64,000 nt of DNA, from contig BCIO01000001.1 in the NCBI GenBank assembly GCA_001599975.1, positions 4,647,631 to 4,711,630 of the forward strand, given 5' to 3'. Positions 22,751 through 34,845 of this stretch are shown here, piece after piece; within the stretch, counting starts at the first letter, position 1, and the number at the start of each line of letters is the position of its first letter. The translations under genes were made by a program, and so were the position numbers. The stretch comes from Cystobasidiopsis lactophilus. Lineage: Eukaryota; Basidiomycota; Agaricostilbomycetes; Agaricostilbales; Chionosphaeraceae. The notes under the pieces were generated by a model that did not search any database, was not told the DNA's origin, and was given only the letters and a program-made list of their open reading frames with translations.

Positions 22751-24918
22751 CTAGAACAGCGAGAGCTCGAACGACTCCGGGAGGTCAAATTTTAGGCGCT
22801 CCCTCAGAAATTCGGTCGCCTGCATGCCCGCCACTCGGGCTTCGCCAACTCCAAACAGCTGCAAAAAGTCATAAACATGCTGGAAGAGAAGGGGTGAAAA
22901 GGAGAAGCTTACCCGGACCGAATTCCAGGTGTTCCCCAAGGCCAAGAGCTTTTCGCCACCCGCTTCCTCTTCTTGCGTCTTCATGCGCATCACTCGCTTG
23001 TTGTTGATCTGCTCGGTAAAGCTGCTACTTCTGGCACAGTTGAGAGGTGCTGCTCGAATTCTTCAGAATCGCAGCCACACTTAGAAAGGCGAAACGGACT
23101 CACCACCAGCCATGAAAACTTCGCTGTCAATCGCGACCTGCTTGTCCAGAATGCCGACCGTGCCAACATCCATGGTCTCCACAGAGAGATCTGAGATGGG
23201 AAGGGCACCAGAGTGGAACTCGCGCTCGAGGGTGGTCAAGCGCATCTCGCCCATCTCGCCGTTTTCAAAGGCAGCGAGGAAACGTCGAAAGCTGTCGTGG
23301 TGCTCGTCTGAGAGGTGAAAGGTGTGGGAGTGGCCGAGAACGGCTTCGACGCCTCGCTCCAATTCTGTAGAGGGGCGGTGAGGTTGGCGAAGAGCGAAGG
23401 AAATGGCAAAGGAAAACACCGACTTTCTATCGGGTAGTCCGTTGCAAGATAGACCGTCTTCAATTCTGGAAAGCGAGCGTCGACTGTCCGCAGCGCTTGA
23501 AGCAAAACCTCGGTGCACGGAGCCACCGAGGAGTGCAGGACGGTTTCCAATCTCCAGTGTACGGCGATGAAGTCGCCCAGATGCTCCGATATACGCTCTG
23601 CAAGCGTGGTCCACGTGCTGTTCTCATGTGAGCGCGGACAAGGAGACAGCATTGGACGAGACTCACTTTGAGTATTCAAAGTGCGTGTACGGCGCAATCT
23701 GAGATGAGTCGATCGCCGGAACATTCTGGACCAGATCCATGACTTCAGGATTGAAGAATACGCCAGTGCTGCTATAAGCCACAACCAGAACGTCGGGCGT
23801 GTCCGTCGTCGACTCGTCGCGGACGGTTTGCGCCAGGTAGTCCGGCGAGCGAAGGGTGTCGATCGCCCACGCTCCATACTCGAGTCGAACCCTCTCCACT
23901 GTAGACTTGGCGGCGGCGCGACCCGGCGGCTAAGGGAGGATTTACTTAGCTGTTGGGTTGAGTTGAGGTTAGAGACAGTGCGCACGTAGAACACAACTGG
24001 GGAATAATGTCCAAAGTCCAAGTAGCTGTAGGGCCTTTGAAGACAAACGGTCTTGTTCCAGTTCGGGAAGTAGTCCGCAGGGTCATCAGGGTGGACTTCG
24101 AACGCGCCGGAGAAAGCGGGCCGCGTATCTCGAGCAAGGTCGACCGTCTGGGCTGTTGGGGTCTGATCTCGGGCATTCACCCACGCAAAGAAATCTGAGG
24201 AGCTTGTCAGCGGCGACGAAGTGCAGCAGGAGGTCCTTCACTCACCGTCTTGCAGAATCGAGTCGAAACCCAGATTCGTTAGGGCGTCATCCTTGTAGTA
24301 GAACTCCCAGCTGTTGGCGTAGCAAAGACTCATTCGGGAGTCCTGGATGTGCGGTAGAACGAGCGTGCGGTTGAGCGAGTGCGCGAGTACAGCAAGCGAG
24401 TACAAGTGCATGGCGGCCTTGCTTTCTTGTTCGGGGACCTGTGTTCTGACGGCAGTAAGTACACGAAACCAACATAAATATAGCAGCGGACTTGCCTGGG
24501 CCACCAACAAGAACTTGCAGTTGCCGCCCGGGCAGAACTCCGCGTCAATTTCGCTTGCTGGCCGGCGCGGCCTGTCCTCCGTCAATGCCGGCATTGTGGT
24601 GTTGATTCCTGCTTGCGGCCCGCCAATTTCCAAAAGCTCTTGCGACCCTTCGCCTTCGACGTGCTCGACGGGGTCACTCTCCGTCCCATTCGCTGAAAGC
24701 GGCCAAAGCGAGTCGATGGAGCGGCTTGATAACAGGAAAACGGCGAGGGCGACACCTGCAAAGAGCGCCAGGTTTGCCCAGACTGGGATCAGCCGCCGCT
24801 TGGGCTGCGTTGGCGGCGAAGGAGCGGCAGCAGCAAGGTCGGGAACCACAAAGGGCTGCTTCTCGTCAAATTGCTCATCCTCTTCCAAAGGCAACGCGAT
24901 GTGAGCTTTGCGCGACAT
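22751..24918 (-). CDS. O-fucosyltransferase-like glycosyltransferase, type II membrane protein (copy B)
   Basis: This is the tandem paralogue of copy A, in the same orientation, with about 375 bp between them. The N-terminal cytosolic segment is MSRKAHIALPLEEDEQF and on, with a membrane anchor WANLALFAGVALAVFLLSS. The lumenal part reads DRPRRPASEIDAEFC, GGNCKFLLVAQ, EQESKAAMHLYSLAV and SLNRTLVLPHIQDSRM, then PYSYLDFGHYSPVVF. The superfamily motif is IAVHWRLETV, followed by FPELKTVYLATDYPIE, GHSHTFHLSDEHHDSFRR and MDVGTVGILDKQVAIDSEVF. It ends ESFELSLF at 22754. N-glycosylation sites (NGT, NTT, NRT, NKT) suit a secretory enzyme. Introns of 50-90 nt match those in copy A. Identity as a glycosyltransferase is good; fucose specificity is an inference. 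Confidence 0.82.
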
Positions 24919-25560
24919 CGCCGTTTGGGTGCTGTAGTGACCAAACGGTGGCAGAGCTGCTGCAGAGTCGTCGATGGCAAGAGAAGATAGCGGCGGCCCG
25001 TGCTATTTTGGAGAAAGAAAAGTCCTCCCTTGTTGACATCGAGCCCTGGACCAGCACCGATCAATGGAAAAGATCGCCCAATATTGCCAAGCAAGCGGAA
25101 ATGAGGCCAGCAACGCGCTCAACAGACGCGTCTGCCGACCGAGGCCAGCTCCGGTTAGCATCAGCATCCAACGGAATGGTGCTGCGAGCCATACAGAGCT
25201 ACAGAAACAGCCCAAACTGGTACGGATGGCGCCGGGCAGCAAGAAAGCGCAAACTGGGCGAAGAAGCCGCCTTCTCAATCATTTCGCGCATTGGCTAATA
25301 GGGAAACGCGCAGCAGCAATAGCTAGGCAATAGCTTCTCATATCGGCGTTGTGGAGCTCTCAATACAGAACGAGCAGCGACGCCGCAAGCGATGGATGCA
25401 AGACGGCGTGAAAGGATTTGCAGCGAGCGAGCAGCCGGCCGGCGGGGCCTGCTGCCAGTGGCGTTGGTGCCAGGTTTGCTCTTCAAATTTGAGCGCTCCG
25501 CATCTAGCAAAAAGCAATGAAAGTTTACAAAAGGGCTACCGCACGACAATGAAGTGAGGA
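24919..25560. other. Intergenic, upstream of glycosyltransferase copy B
   Basis: This stretch of about 640 bp holds the promoter of copy B and the 3' side of the SDR gene. No gene, repeat or clear motif is seen. Confidence 0.4.
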
Positions 25561-26716
25561 CTACTTGGCACCCCAGCCGCCGTCGATATCGACAATCGAC
25601 CCATTGATGTAGCTCGCCATTGGGCTCGTCAAGAAGATGACAACATTTGCAACCTCTTCAGGCGAAGCCAGACGGCCTTGAGGGATGGACGAGGCCATAG
25701 TCGCTGCGTCGGCAAAGCGGAATTGAGGAAGCAGCATTGGCGTATCAATCTGACCTGGCGCCACTGCGTTAATGTGCAAGCCGTCCGGGGCATAGCCGAT
25801 GCTCAGACTCTTAGTCAAACCGACAATTGCCTGACGAAGGGATGTCAGGGGTTGTTCTAAAAGACGCAGAAGCGACAGACGTGTTTCGCGGTGACATAAG
25901 CGCCACTTAAAAGCGTCGCCGTGGGTGCTCATAAAGGAACCAAAGTTGACGATGTGGCCAATGGCTGCAAGACTGCCTTCTGTGCGTTTGTTCTTCTTGA
26001 GCATCAAGGCGATCTGATATCGACAGGCCACCGTGACAGCGCGCAAATTAACGTTGACCACCTGCACAAGTGCCACGTCTATGTTAGACTGGTCAGTGGC
26101 ATCACGGACAGTACGGACCCAATCCCATGCGTCTTGGCCGATGTCCGCTAGGCGGCCTGATTTCCCGGTGGTGCCCACGACTGACGGAGTTGGCCAATGT
26201 GAGGACTAGGCTACAAGCTCGAAGGATGATCTCACCATTGCTATTTATGATCTGAGTTGCATTTCAAACTACAGGGACCAAAAGCGCTCACACAGCATAG
26301 TTGAGGGTTCCGAACTTCAACTCGATATCCTCGAAGAGTTTTGCTACCGCTGCATCGTCCGTGGCATCAAGAGCTCGCACGAGCAAATTATCTTGGGAAA
26401 GGCCTGATACACACTACTTAGCAACGATCTAAACATTCAGAGCGAGACCGACCTGTTGCTTGGGCGGTCGCTTGCAAGCCGGCCTCGTTGACGTCGGTCA
26501 GTACCAACTTGGTCACCCCGAACTTGGGGAACATCTGTTTGAAATATTGAGCAAAAGGATCGTGATTGGCCGTACTCACTCACAGTGGCGATTGCCCTTC
26601 CCATTCCGCTCGCCGCCCCCGACCTGTCTGACAACATGAAAATGTTGAGCCAAGATCGCGCCAACGCATACTCACACAAACGCTACGCCATCTTTATGTC
26701 CCAGATAAAGAGCCAT
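25561..26716 (-). CDS. Short-chain dehydrogenase/reductase, apparent single-base frameshift
   Basis: SDRs are NAD(P)-dependent oxidoreductases. The model starts MALYLGHKDGVAFV and joins SGAASGMGRAIAT (the Rossmann TGxxxGxG motif, with Ser for Thr). Then come KFGVTKLVLTDVNEAGLQ, the acidic residue after strand 2, and LVRALDATDDAAVAKLF. The usual NNAG region is NYAV plus a 5-nt exon (26236-26240) plus VGTTGKSGRLAD. The active-site Ser lies in HIVNFGSF, and Tyr/Lys in AYVTAKH, then AIVGLTKSL, APGQIDTPM and DIDGGWGAK. The stretches before and after 25909-25912 are in different frames. Removing one T from the coding-strand TTTT would restore DALSGAYVTAK. This may be an assembly error or a recently broken gene. 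Substrate unknown. Confidence 0.8.
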
Positions 26717-27756
26717 GGAGCAAGTTGGGCGTCCAGGTGCAAGGGAGGGCACTCCGCACTCACAGTCGGCTACTGGTCGTCAATTAGGCGGCTAGCGCAC
26801 GTCGGCCAGATCTTGTAAATTCGAAGTTATCCTGTCAGTCAATAGCACTTCCCCTACTACTAGTAAGGAGTGCATGAGGAACCAGAAATCCATGTAGTAC
26901 GCCACAACCCAAAAGCTTTGACTCCAGCGCCGGGGCTGAGTTTTCCGACTCCGAGCTCAGCCTCACTCAAACCTATTCGCTCTCCCTTGCTTCTGCAACG
27001 GTCTTTGCCACGGCACACCTCAGCTTCGCCTTCTCCCCACCGACAAATTCCTGGCCCGAGCCAGGCGACAACGCAGGTCCTCATTGGACCGAGTAGCGAA
27101 AGTCGTTAACTCTACAGCAGCAGCAGCCAGAATGCAATGGCAGGGCAAGGCAAAGCAACAATGTTATCATTGGGTTCGTTAAAACACGTGGAAGCCAGCA
27201 AGAAAGCGAGATATTGTAGGAGCAGGAGAAGCAGCCATGTCCTCGAGCAGAAGAGTCGGGTTCCCAGCCATTTGGGGGCCACAATCGAGAAGCGCCGCCA
27301 CTCTTTGGAGTGTAGTTCTAAGCAGAGCCAAATCAAAGCTTGCCATTTGAGAAGCACTGCAGAAGGCGACTTTTGATTAATTAAAACTTTTGACCAGACG
27401 GCTCTTTGGACGGGAATTGCTGCCCTTCAAGGCCATTTTTCAAGAAAAGAAAACACAAAACAGAATGGCAGAGACGGCAGCTGGAACCCCGAAGCGTTGT
27501 CGTCGTGTCAGTCCGAGAGTTTTGCCGGCGCGGTGGCAGCTTCAAAGCATTTGCCACCATCCGCGATGTTCGCTGTGCCCAGTTGCTCACTGTGATTGAT
27601 TCCAATATGCTACTCGAAACAGAGCTTGCGTATTCCTGCACCTCGCTTGCTTCCTGGTTCCCTGCGTTCGCTGATCCTGATAGCCCGCCGCTTGTCCAAG
27701 TTTGATGTGTGCCCCGCCTATTTGGGCTTGTTGGACTGCATCCAGCACCAACTACA
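26717..27756. other. Divergent intergenic region between two oxidoreductase genes
   Basis: One kilobase separates the divergent SDR and zinc dehydrogenase genes. It could contain a shared promoter. No convincing gene or repeat was found. The long stop-free frames here lack family features. Confidence 0.45.
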
Positions 27757-29418
27757 ATGACCACAATGAGAGCTGCCCGCTTGCATGGAGCGAACGACCT
27801 CCGGATCGAGGAGATTCCCGTCCCGGCGCTCAAGAAAGGCCAGGTTCTGGTCGAGATTCGCTTTTGTGGCATCTGCGGAACAGGCAAAGCGCAATCTCAT
27901 GCAGATTTTTGGACGCTTTTGACGTGCCAAAGCAGATCTTCACGAGTTCCAGCTGCCAATCCTCGCAAAGATGTGCCCTCATGAACAATTCGGAGAGGAT
28001 GTCCGTGCTTTCCAACTTCCTTGACAACGAAAGAGACTGAAAGGGGCCCGTACCAGATGCCTATTACTCTTGGACACGAGTTCTCTGGTGTGATTGCTAG
28101 GATTGGGGAAGACGTCGACCCAAAATGGAAGACTGGCGCTCGAGTTGTCGTGGACCCTTTCAAGACCTGCGAAGTGTGCCCAGACTGGTAAGGTCTCTTT
28201 TGTATCTTACTCATATACTGGCTCAAATGGGTAGCACAGCACGGAAGGCCGCAGAAATTTGTGAGTTGGTGGCGGTCGCCCGGTGGCGAACGAGACTGAT
28301 AGGCCTTTCAGATGTCCAAAGGCAGGTGTCATTGGATGCATGGCATCTGGTGGACTGGCCAAGTATGTGGCATGCGACTGGCAGCAACTCTATGCTCTGC
28401 CTGTATGTCTTGACTGTCACACCCAATTGGACTTCTCCTCGAACTCATAAAATATTGCTTCAGGACAATGTTTCGTGTGCGTTATATAGTTAATGATGTA
28501 TTTGGAGAACTGATGAAGGTCGCAGTCGAGGCTGGTGCGATTGTCGAGTGAGTGGCCCGTCTGTACGACTTTGATGCACGACCTTATATTCCAACAGGCC
28601 CATGTATGGTGTTTGACCTCATACTCGGAGCTTTCTTTGACGCGAAGCTGCCAGGGCGGTGGCGTATCATGCGGTTCGGATCTCTGGCATCAAAGCCGGC
28701 GAAACCGCTCTAGGTACGATCTCCCTTTCTTTCTTCTTTATTCGTCCTAATACTAACATTACCCGAACAGTTCTCGGAAATGGACCCATCGGAGCGCTGC
28801 TGCTCAAGAACCTCAAAGCTGCCAAAGTGGGCTGGATTGCCGTTTCCGAGCCATCGACTTTGCGCGCTGCCAATGCGCTCAAGCTGGGAGCTGATGTGGT
28901 GGGTCGTGCCCCTCCAAAGCTTCTATCTATCGCTCAGATAAAGTTCTTATCAGGTGCTGGACCCACGGACGACTGATGTTGTTGCCGCCTGTCGCGAAGC
29001 CACGAATGGCCGTGGTGTTCATTATGCTTTCGACGCTGCGGGCGTAAGGACTCCGTTCAAACTCTCACCGTTACGCTCCACTAAGCACCGTCGATGGCCG
29101 CAGATTCAAGCGGGCGTGGACACTGCCCTTCAAGCTGTTCGAATGACCGGCACTATTGTCAATCTCGCCACATGGATGCAGCCTCCTCGCGTCGACATGA
29201 TGGCGCTGCTCATGGGCGAGAAGAAGTACATCGGGAGCACAGCGTACGCGGGCGACCACGACAAGGTGCTCGCTCTTCTCGCCAGTGGCGAGCTGGTGGC
29301 GGACGACCTGGTTACCGCCAAGATCTCGCTGGACGATTTAGTCGAGAAGGGCTTCCAGGGCTTGATTGGACCAGACCGGGAGAGGCACATCAAGATCCTC
29401 GTAGACCCAACGCTGTAA
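27757..29418 (+). CDS. Zinc-dependent dehydrogenase, (R,R)-butanediol / sorbitol dehydrogenase type
   Basis: This medium-chain dehydrogenase oxidises a secondary alcohol with NAD(P). Start MTTMRAARLHGANDLRIEE leads to FCGICGT, with the catalytic-zinc Cys, and the DLHEF segment typical of butanediol dehydrogenases. Then ITLGHEFSGVIARIG gives the zinc His-Glu pair, and the structural-zinc lobe reads DPFKTCEVCPDCTAR with a further Cys after it. Cofactor binding is VLGNGPIGALLLKNL (GxGxxG), then AVSEPSTLRAANALKLGAD. The tail includes GVHYAFDAAG, TGTIVNLATW and GFQGLIGPDRERHIKIL. About eight exons. The first intron appears to use a GC donor (CAG|GCAAAG) and is needed to join T-DLHEF in frame. Sequence around 28440-28600 is poorly resolved, with several tiny exons. 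Family assignment is firm; substrate is inferred. Confidence 0.88.
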
Positions 29419-29699
29419 AACCGGACGTCCAGAAATTATTCGAAGGAGGCTTCGGATCAGCGAACGAGCCAAGCACGAGCGTTGGAGGCAGGACAATATG
29501 GTGCTCTCGTAGATGCAATTAAAGCATCAAGTAAGGCAACAGCCAGGCCGCCACAAGTTTCCAACAACCTCGCATTCGGCGGGGCTAAAGAGCCAGAGCA
29601 AGGTTGCTCTGCACCGGTTCGTCTTTGGACGTCTGAACTTGCGGGGCTGTCACCAAGCGGCCAAGGGGAAGCAGTCACCAGCCAGGGGAGAGGGAGGAC

Positions 29700-32600
29700 A
29701 TGAACGGGCTCGTCACCGTCAATGGCCACGGCGCTGCCAATGGAGGAGGCCAGCATCCGCCGCATCATTCGAGCGAGAACCGGCACGGCCTGCCCGAAGC
29801 GGACGAGTCCTTCCCTCTCGACTTGTACTGGCTATGGATCGAGGCCAGTCCCTGCTCGCTCGCAAGCTTGCAATGGTTCGCAGCTAATGCCAGCCAGGAA
29901 ACAACAGGCCCGCCCGACGCTGCCTTACTACCCGCCTGCGCCTACCTTGCCCTCGCACTACTGGCGCAACAGGGACATGCCAAAGACCCAGGCGGCCGCC
30001 CTCGTGCTCTGCTTGAGGCTCGGCGTCGAGCCGCCAGACGTGGTCAAGACGGACCCTTGCGCCAACCTCGAGGCCTGGGTCGACACCTCTGGCATCGACC
30101 GGGACAAAGCCCTGTCCGAGGTCGGCGCCAACCTGGAGAAGCAGTACTCGTCCTTGGCCAACACCAAGATTAAGTACCGCCAGTACCAGGACTGCAAGAT
30201 CGAGGAGACCAAGAAGATGGGCCAGCTCCTCCGCCGCACCGCCAAGCACGACCGCGCCCTGCTCCACTACAACGGCCACGGCGTCCCCAAGCCCACCGTG
30301 TCCGGCGAGATCTGGGTCTTTGACACAAAGTACACCCAGTACATCCCCGTCTCGCTCGCCGACCTGCTCGGCTGGGTCGGCTCGCCCTCGCTCTTCGTCT
30401 GGGACTGCTCGGCCGCGGGCAACATTGTGTCCAGGATCGAAGAGGTGGCCGCCAAGAAGGACGCCGAGGCGCAGGCAAAAGCAGCCGCCAGCGGCGAGCA
30501 CCCGCCGCTCATGGACATCATCCAGCTGGCCGCCTGCCAATCCCACCAGACCCTACCACAGAACCCAGATCTGCCCGCTGACCTGTTCACCTCTTGCCTC
30601 ACCTCGCCCATCGAAATGGCCCTCCGCTTCTTCATCCTCCGCAACCCTCTGAAAGCCGACCTCGACGTTTCCCTCGCCTTCAAGATCCCAGGCAAGCTGT
30701 CCGACCGGAAATCTCCACTGGGAGAGCTGCTCTGGATCTTCACCGCCATCACCGACACCATAGCCTGGAACACCCTACCCACCCCAGTCTTCCAGCGCCT
30801 GTTCCGCTACGACCTGGTCGTGGCTGCCTTGTTCAGAGGCTTCCTCCTAGCCGAGCGCATCATGCGCCACTACGACTGCACCCCCATCTCGGTTCCTGCC
30901 CTACCGCCCATGCATTCCCACCCCATGTGGGACTCATGGGACCTCGCCGTCGACCGCTGCCTGGCCCAGCTGCCCGCCATCTTGGCCCAAGAGAAGCTTC
31001 GGTTGGAGGCGCAAGAGAGGGGCGACCAGGTCCTACCGCCAGAGATCCCGTTCCAGTTCTCGCGCTTCTTCAGCGACCAGCTCCAAGGGTTCGAGATCTG
31101 GCTCGAGCAGGGCATGTCCAAGACCACCTCGGTCACCTTGGACGGCGTGACCAAGATGCCCCGGGCGCTCATGGAGCCGGCAGCCGAGGGCGGCATGACC
31201 CGCTCGCACAAGCTCCACCCCGAGCAGCTCCCCGTCGTCCTCCAGGTGCTCCTCTCCCAGGCCCATCGCTTTCGGGCTCTGCTTTCTTTGTGCCGCTTCC
31301 TCGACTTTGGGCCATGGGCCGTCCAACTCTCCCTTCAAATCGGCATCTTCCCTTACGTCCTCAAGCTCCTCCAAGCGCCTGCTGCCGAACTCCGGCCGGT
31401 GCTCATCTACATCTGGAGCCGCATTTTGGGCGTCTACCGGTCTTGCCAAGAAGACCTCCTCAAGAGCATGATGGCCGTCGCGGGCCAGGCCAGGCCCGAC
31501 TTACCCTTCCACTATTTTGTCAAGGTCCTTCAGCCCACCAACCCTTCCGCCACCGGCCGCCAAATCAACGGCGCCGGCTCAGCCAACGCTCTACCGATCC
31601 CCAACGTCGCAGAGCACCGGGCCATGTGCTCCTTCATTCTCTCCGTCCTCTGCCGCGACTTCCTCTCCGGCAAGGTGGCCTGCTTGCAACCCAACGCGCC
31701 CGTCATGGAATCATGCCTAGCGCATTTGGAGGACTGCGATCCACTGTTGCGGCAGTGGGCGTGCCTGTGCTTGGCCCAGCTGTGGGACGACTCGGTAGAC
31801 GCAAAGGCCAAGGCGCTGACGCTGATGGCGCACCAAAGGCTGACGGAGATGCTGGTGGACGACCTGCCGGACGTGCGGGCAGCGGTGCTCTATGCGCTCG
31901 GCACGCTCATCGGGTGCTCCGGCTCGACCGACGTCAACAAGCACGACTCGGTCTCGCTCACCGACGCCCTGCAAGAGCGGTTGGGCATGGCGCCCGCCGC
32001 CACTTTGGATATCGAGCTCGGCTTGACCATGGCTGTGCTCAAAGTGCTCTCCGATGGCTCACCCACAGTCCGGCGGGAGCTCGTCGTCTTCCTCTCTGCC
32101 ATCGTAGCGCACCACCCGGCCAACATGATCCTCGCGGCCTTCCAAGCAGCCGAAGAGGAAAAGGTTCGCGCTCAATCAGGTGTTAGCAGCTTGGCCGCTT
32201 CGTTGGCCGAAGAGCGGGCGGAGCTCGCAGAGCGCACCATGCGGGCCGAAGCGAGCGGCGAAGCCTCGGCGGCGTCCGACTCGACGTTCAAGAGCATCAT
32301 CTTCAGCTGTGTCTACAAGACGTTGCTGGACCTGGCCGGCGATCCCTTTCCGAGAGTGTCGGACCCGGCCTGCCAAGTCGTCGACCACGTTCACCTGCTG
32401 CTGCTGGACAGCCCATTGGGCCCTGACACCCACAGTCTGGTCGATCCGCTCTTGGCGCCCATAAAAGAGCGAGGCGTAGAGCCGAGAAGGAGCGGATCGG
32501 TGGCTGTGGCGCTTTCTAAGGTCGGTTTGGTTGTCGCCATCAGCGTTCGTCAGCTTATCTAGGGTGGTGGCCTTCAGCTTTCTCACCTCTCTGGGTTTCT

Positions 32601-34593
32601 TGACCACCACGACTCGCCTCAAGCATCGACTTCTCGGACCGCTTTGCCGTCGCCGACCGAAGGCTCGTTCAACGATGTCTTGTCAATGCGCAAGTCTGTT
32701 TCTGAGGAGAACCTCCACACGCTGCGACACGATAAGCTCTCCGTTGATGCTGCAATTGCGCAGCTAGAGGAGTATACAAAGTGCGCCTTTCATCCTTTTT
32801 ATGGAAGAATCGCCAACTCAGGACGGCCTGCTTTCAGGCGCAGCCATCGCTCGGCAAGATCGAGCGGCCAGACAACACCTCAAAGCGCTCGGTCCCCTGC
32901 TGCGGCTTCGTACCCCAACTCGAGCAGCGGCAAGGCCGATGCGCCAGAGGTCCAGCTGCCGCTCCGGTCAGACTTCTACGACTATGCATGCAAGTTTTTC
33001 CGGGAACCGCAATTTCGAGTGAGTTCCTCATCGTTCATATTTTGAGAGTCATCGCTAAGCGGTGACTCCAGCCCGTTGAAGCCGCCGAGCCAGGGTCGGA
33101 GCTATACAACACCCGACTTTGGCGGCGCGAAAAGGCCAACCGCATCATTGTACAGACCAGCGCAAGCCGGGACGTGGCTACACGCTCCAGATGGGACGAG
33201 CAGATTGGCATCTTCAACATGGCCAGCGACTCGCGGCCTGACTCGCATGGGCCCGGCGTTAAGGTCGCTCAGCTGGTATTCCACCAGTTCGAAAACTTGT
33301 TGGTCGCGGCCGACTCCGTTGGTCGGATAGCGTTGGTCCTCTTTTGCGTACTAGCGCGCAACAGCCAGCTAACAGCCTTTGGCCCAGATGCTACGATTGG
33401 AAGGCCAACAAGCGGATCTCTCGGTTTTGGAACGACCCTGTGTCTAAGAAGAGCAAGGTCACCAGCTTGAAGATCATCAACGAGACTGACAAGTCGTTCT
33501 TGTTGACTGGCTCTGGTGCGCGCGTCTTTCTCGGCCTGCTCGGAGCAAACGGCTGATGTGTCACCTCCAGCTGATGGCTGCGTCCGAGTTTTCCGTGACT
33601 GCGACTCTACCAAAACGGTGACTTTGCACACTGCCTTTCGCGCACTCAGCGACTTTGTTCCGTCGACACGGCAAGAAGCTGGCTTGATCACAGAATGGCA
33701 GCAAAGTCGGGGGCACCTGATCGTTGGCGGCAACACTAAGATGCTCCGAATCTGGGATGCTTCCAAAGATGCTCTGTCAGCTGTAGGCATTCGTTCCTCA
33801 AGCAGTCGGAAGTGCAGCTGAACTCCAGATCAGGAGTTGCCGACCCGGTCCAACTCTTGTGTCACATCTTTGACATCCGACCAAGTGGCCGGCAACCTTG
33901 TCGTGGCTGGCTTTGGAGATGGCGCAATTCGCGTCTTTGATCGGCGACACTCGCAGCGAGACCAAATGGTGCGCGCCTACCGAGGCCAGCATGCTGGGTG
34001 GATCCAGACCACTCGGATGCAATCTGGCGGCCAACGAGAGCTTATGAGTGGCTCGTGAGTTTGTTCTGATCTCCCCGGAATGGCAAGGTCTCAAGTCTTT
34101 GGGGGTAGTATTGCTGGCGAGGTCTGCTTCTGGGACATCCGGCACAAGGAGCCGCTCAATATCCTCAAGGCCCATGCCAGTGCCATGACGGTTTGCGATA
34201 TGCATGACCATGCGCCAATATTCGCAACGTGAGCTGCTTTGGCGTATTCTGGTTGGAGCAAAATTAACCGTAGGCCACAGTGGCTCAGAGCAGCAAGTCA
34301 TCAAAGTCTGGTCGGCCACTTCAGTCTACAACGACGCCCCTCCAGAACCCCTCTCAAGATTCAAGAACGGCTCTCCGCATCCCACGTTGCCACAGCGCAC
34401 CTACAGATCCGCAACAAGTGGACTTGGTAGCGGACTCACCAGCTTGGTCTTCCACCCGCATCAAATGACCTTTGCAGTTGGCAGCGAAGACGGTCATATC
34501 AATGTACGTCTTGGTGGTGCCTGATTCCGAAAGCAGGATGCTAAATTGCGACGCCCTTAGATCTACCGGAGCGACCTTAAGGGTGGCCACTGA
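29700..34593 (+). CDS. KOG1: Raptor / KOG1, scaffold subunit of TORC1
   Basis: Raptor recruits substrates to the TOR kinase and couples TORC1 to nutrient signals at the vacuole. The RNC (caspase-like) domain includes ALVLCLRLGVEPPDVVKTDP, LLHYNGHGVPKPTVSGE, IWVFDTKYTQYIPVS and SPSLFVWDCSAAGNIV. One long exon then holds the armadillo region, including KLHPEQLPVVLQVLLSQAHR, WALQLS-like repeats and VLYALGTLIGCSGS. Smaller exons after 32522 hold the linker and the WD40 propeller: NRIIVQTSASRDVATRSRWD, TKMLRIWDASKDAL, DGAIRVFDRRHS, VCFWDIRHKEPLNILKAHAS and SLVFHPHQMTFAVGSEDGHI. The last exon, IYRSDLKGGH, ends at 34593. The start MNGLVTVNGHGAANGG is probable; the first exon must be spliced into the main frame near 29830-29900. 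Identity is firm. Confidence 0.95.
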
Positions 34594-34845
34594 ATTTACG
34601 CAATTTCTGTGCAAGAACTGCTCAAATACCCATGTTGTTGTCCATTACCTGCATTTCTAATACCCCTGCCCTGGGATCCTCTGACTTGCTGTGGAGTTGC
34701 GGGCACCCCAGACTGAGGAGTGATCATCGGGCCAATATTTAGTCAGAGCTGCCGAGGTGTGCCGGCGGAGGGTCTACCTTTGACGACCAGCTTTGCGCCT
34801 TTTACTGCCTTCTTTGAGAGCCTTTCGGGTCCATGCGCACGCCAG

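Noticed and set aside
30594-32186. Plus-strand stop-free frame of 530 codons
   Set aside because: It overlaps the Raptor exon in another frame. Arg/Pro/His-rich composition marks it as a shadow frame.
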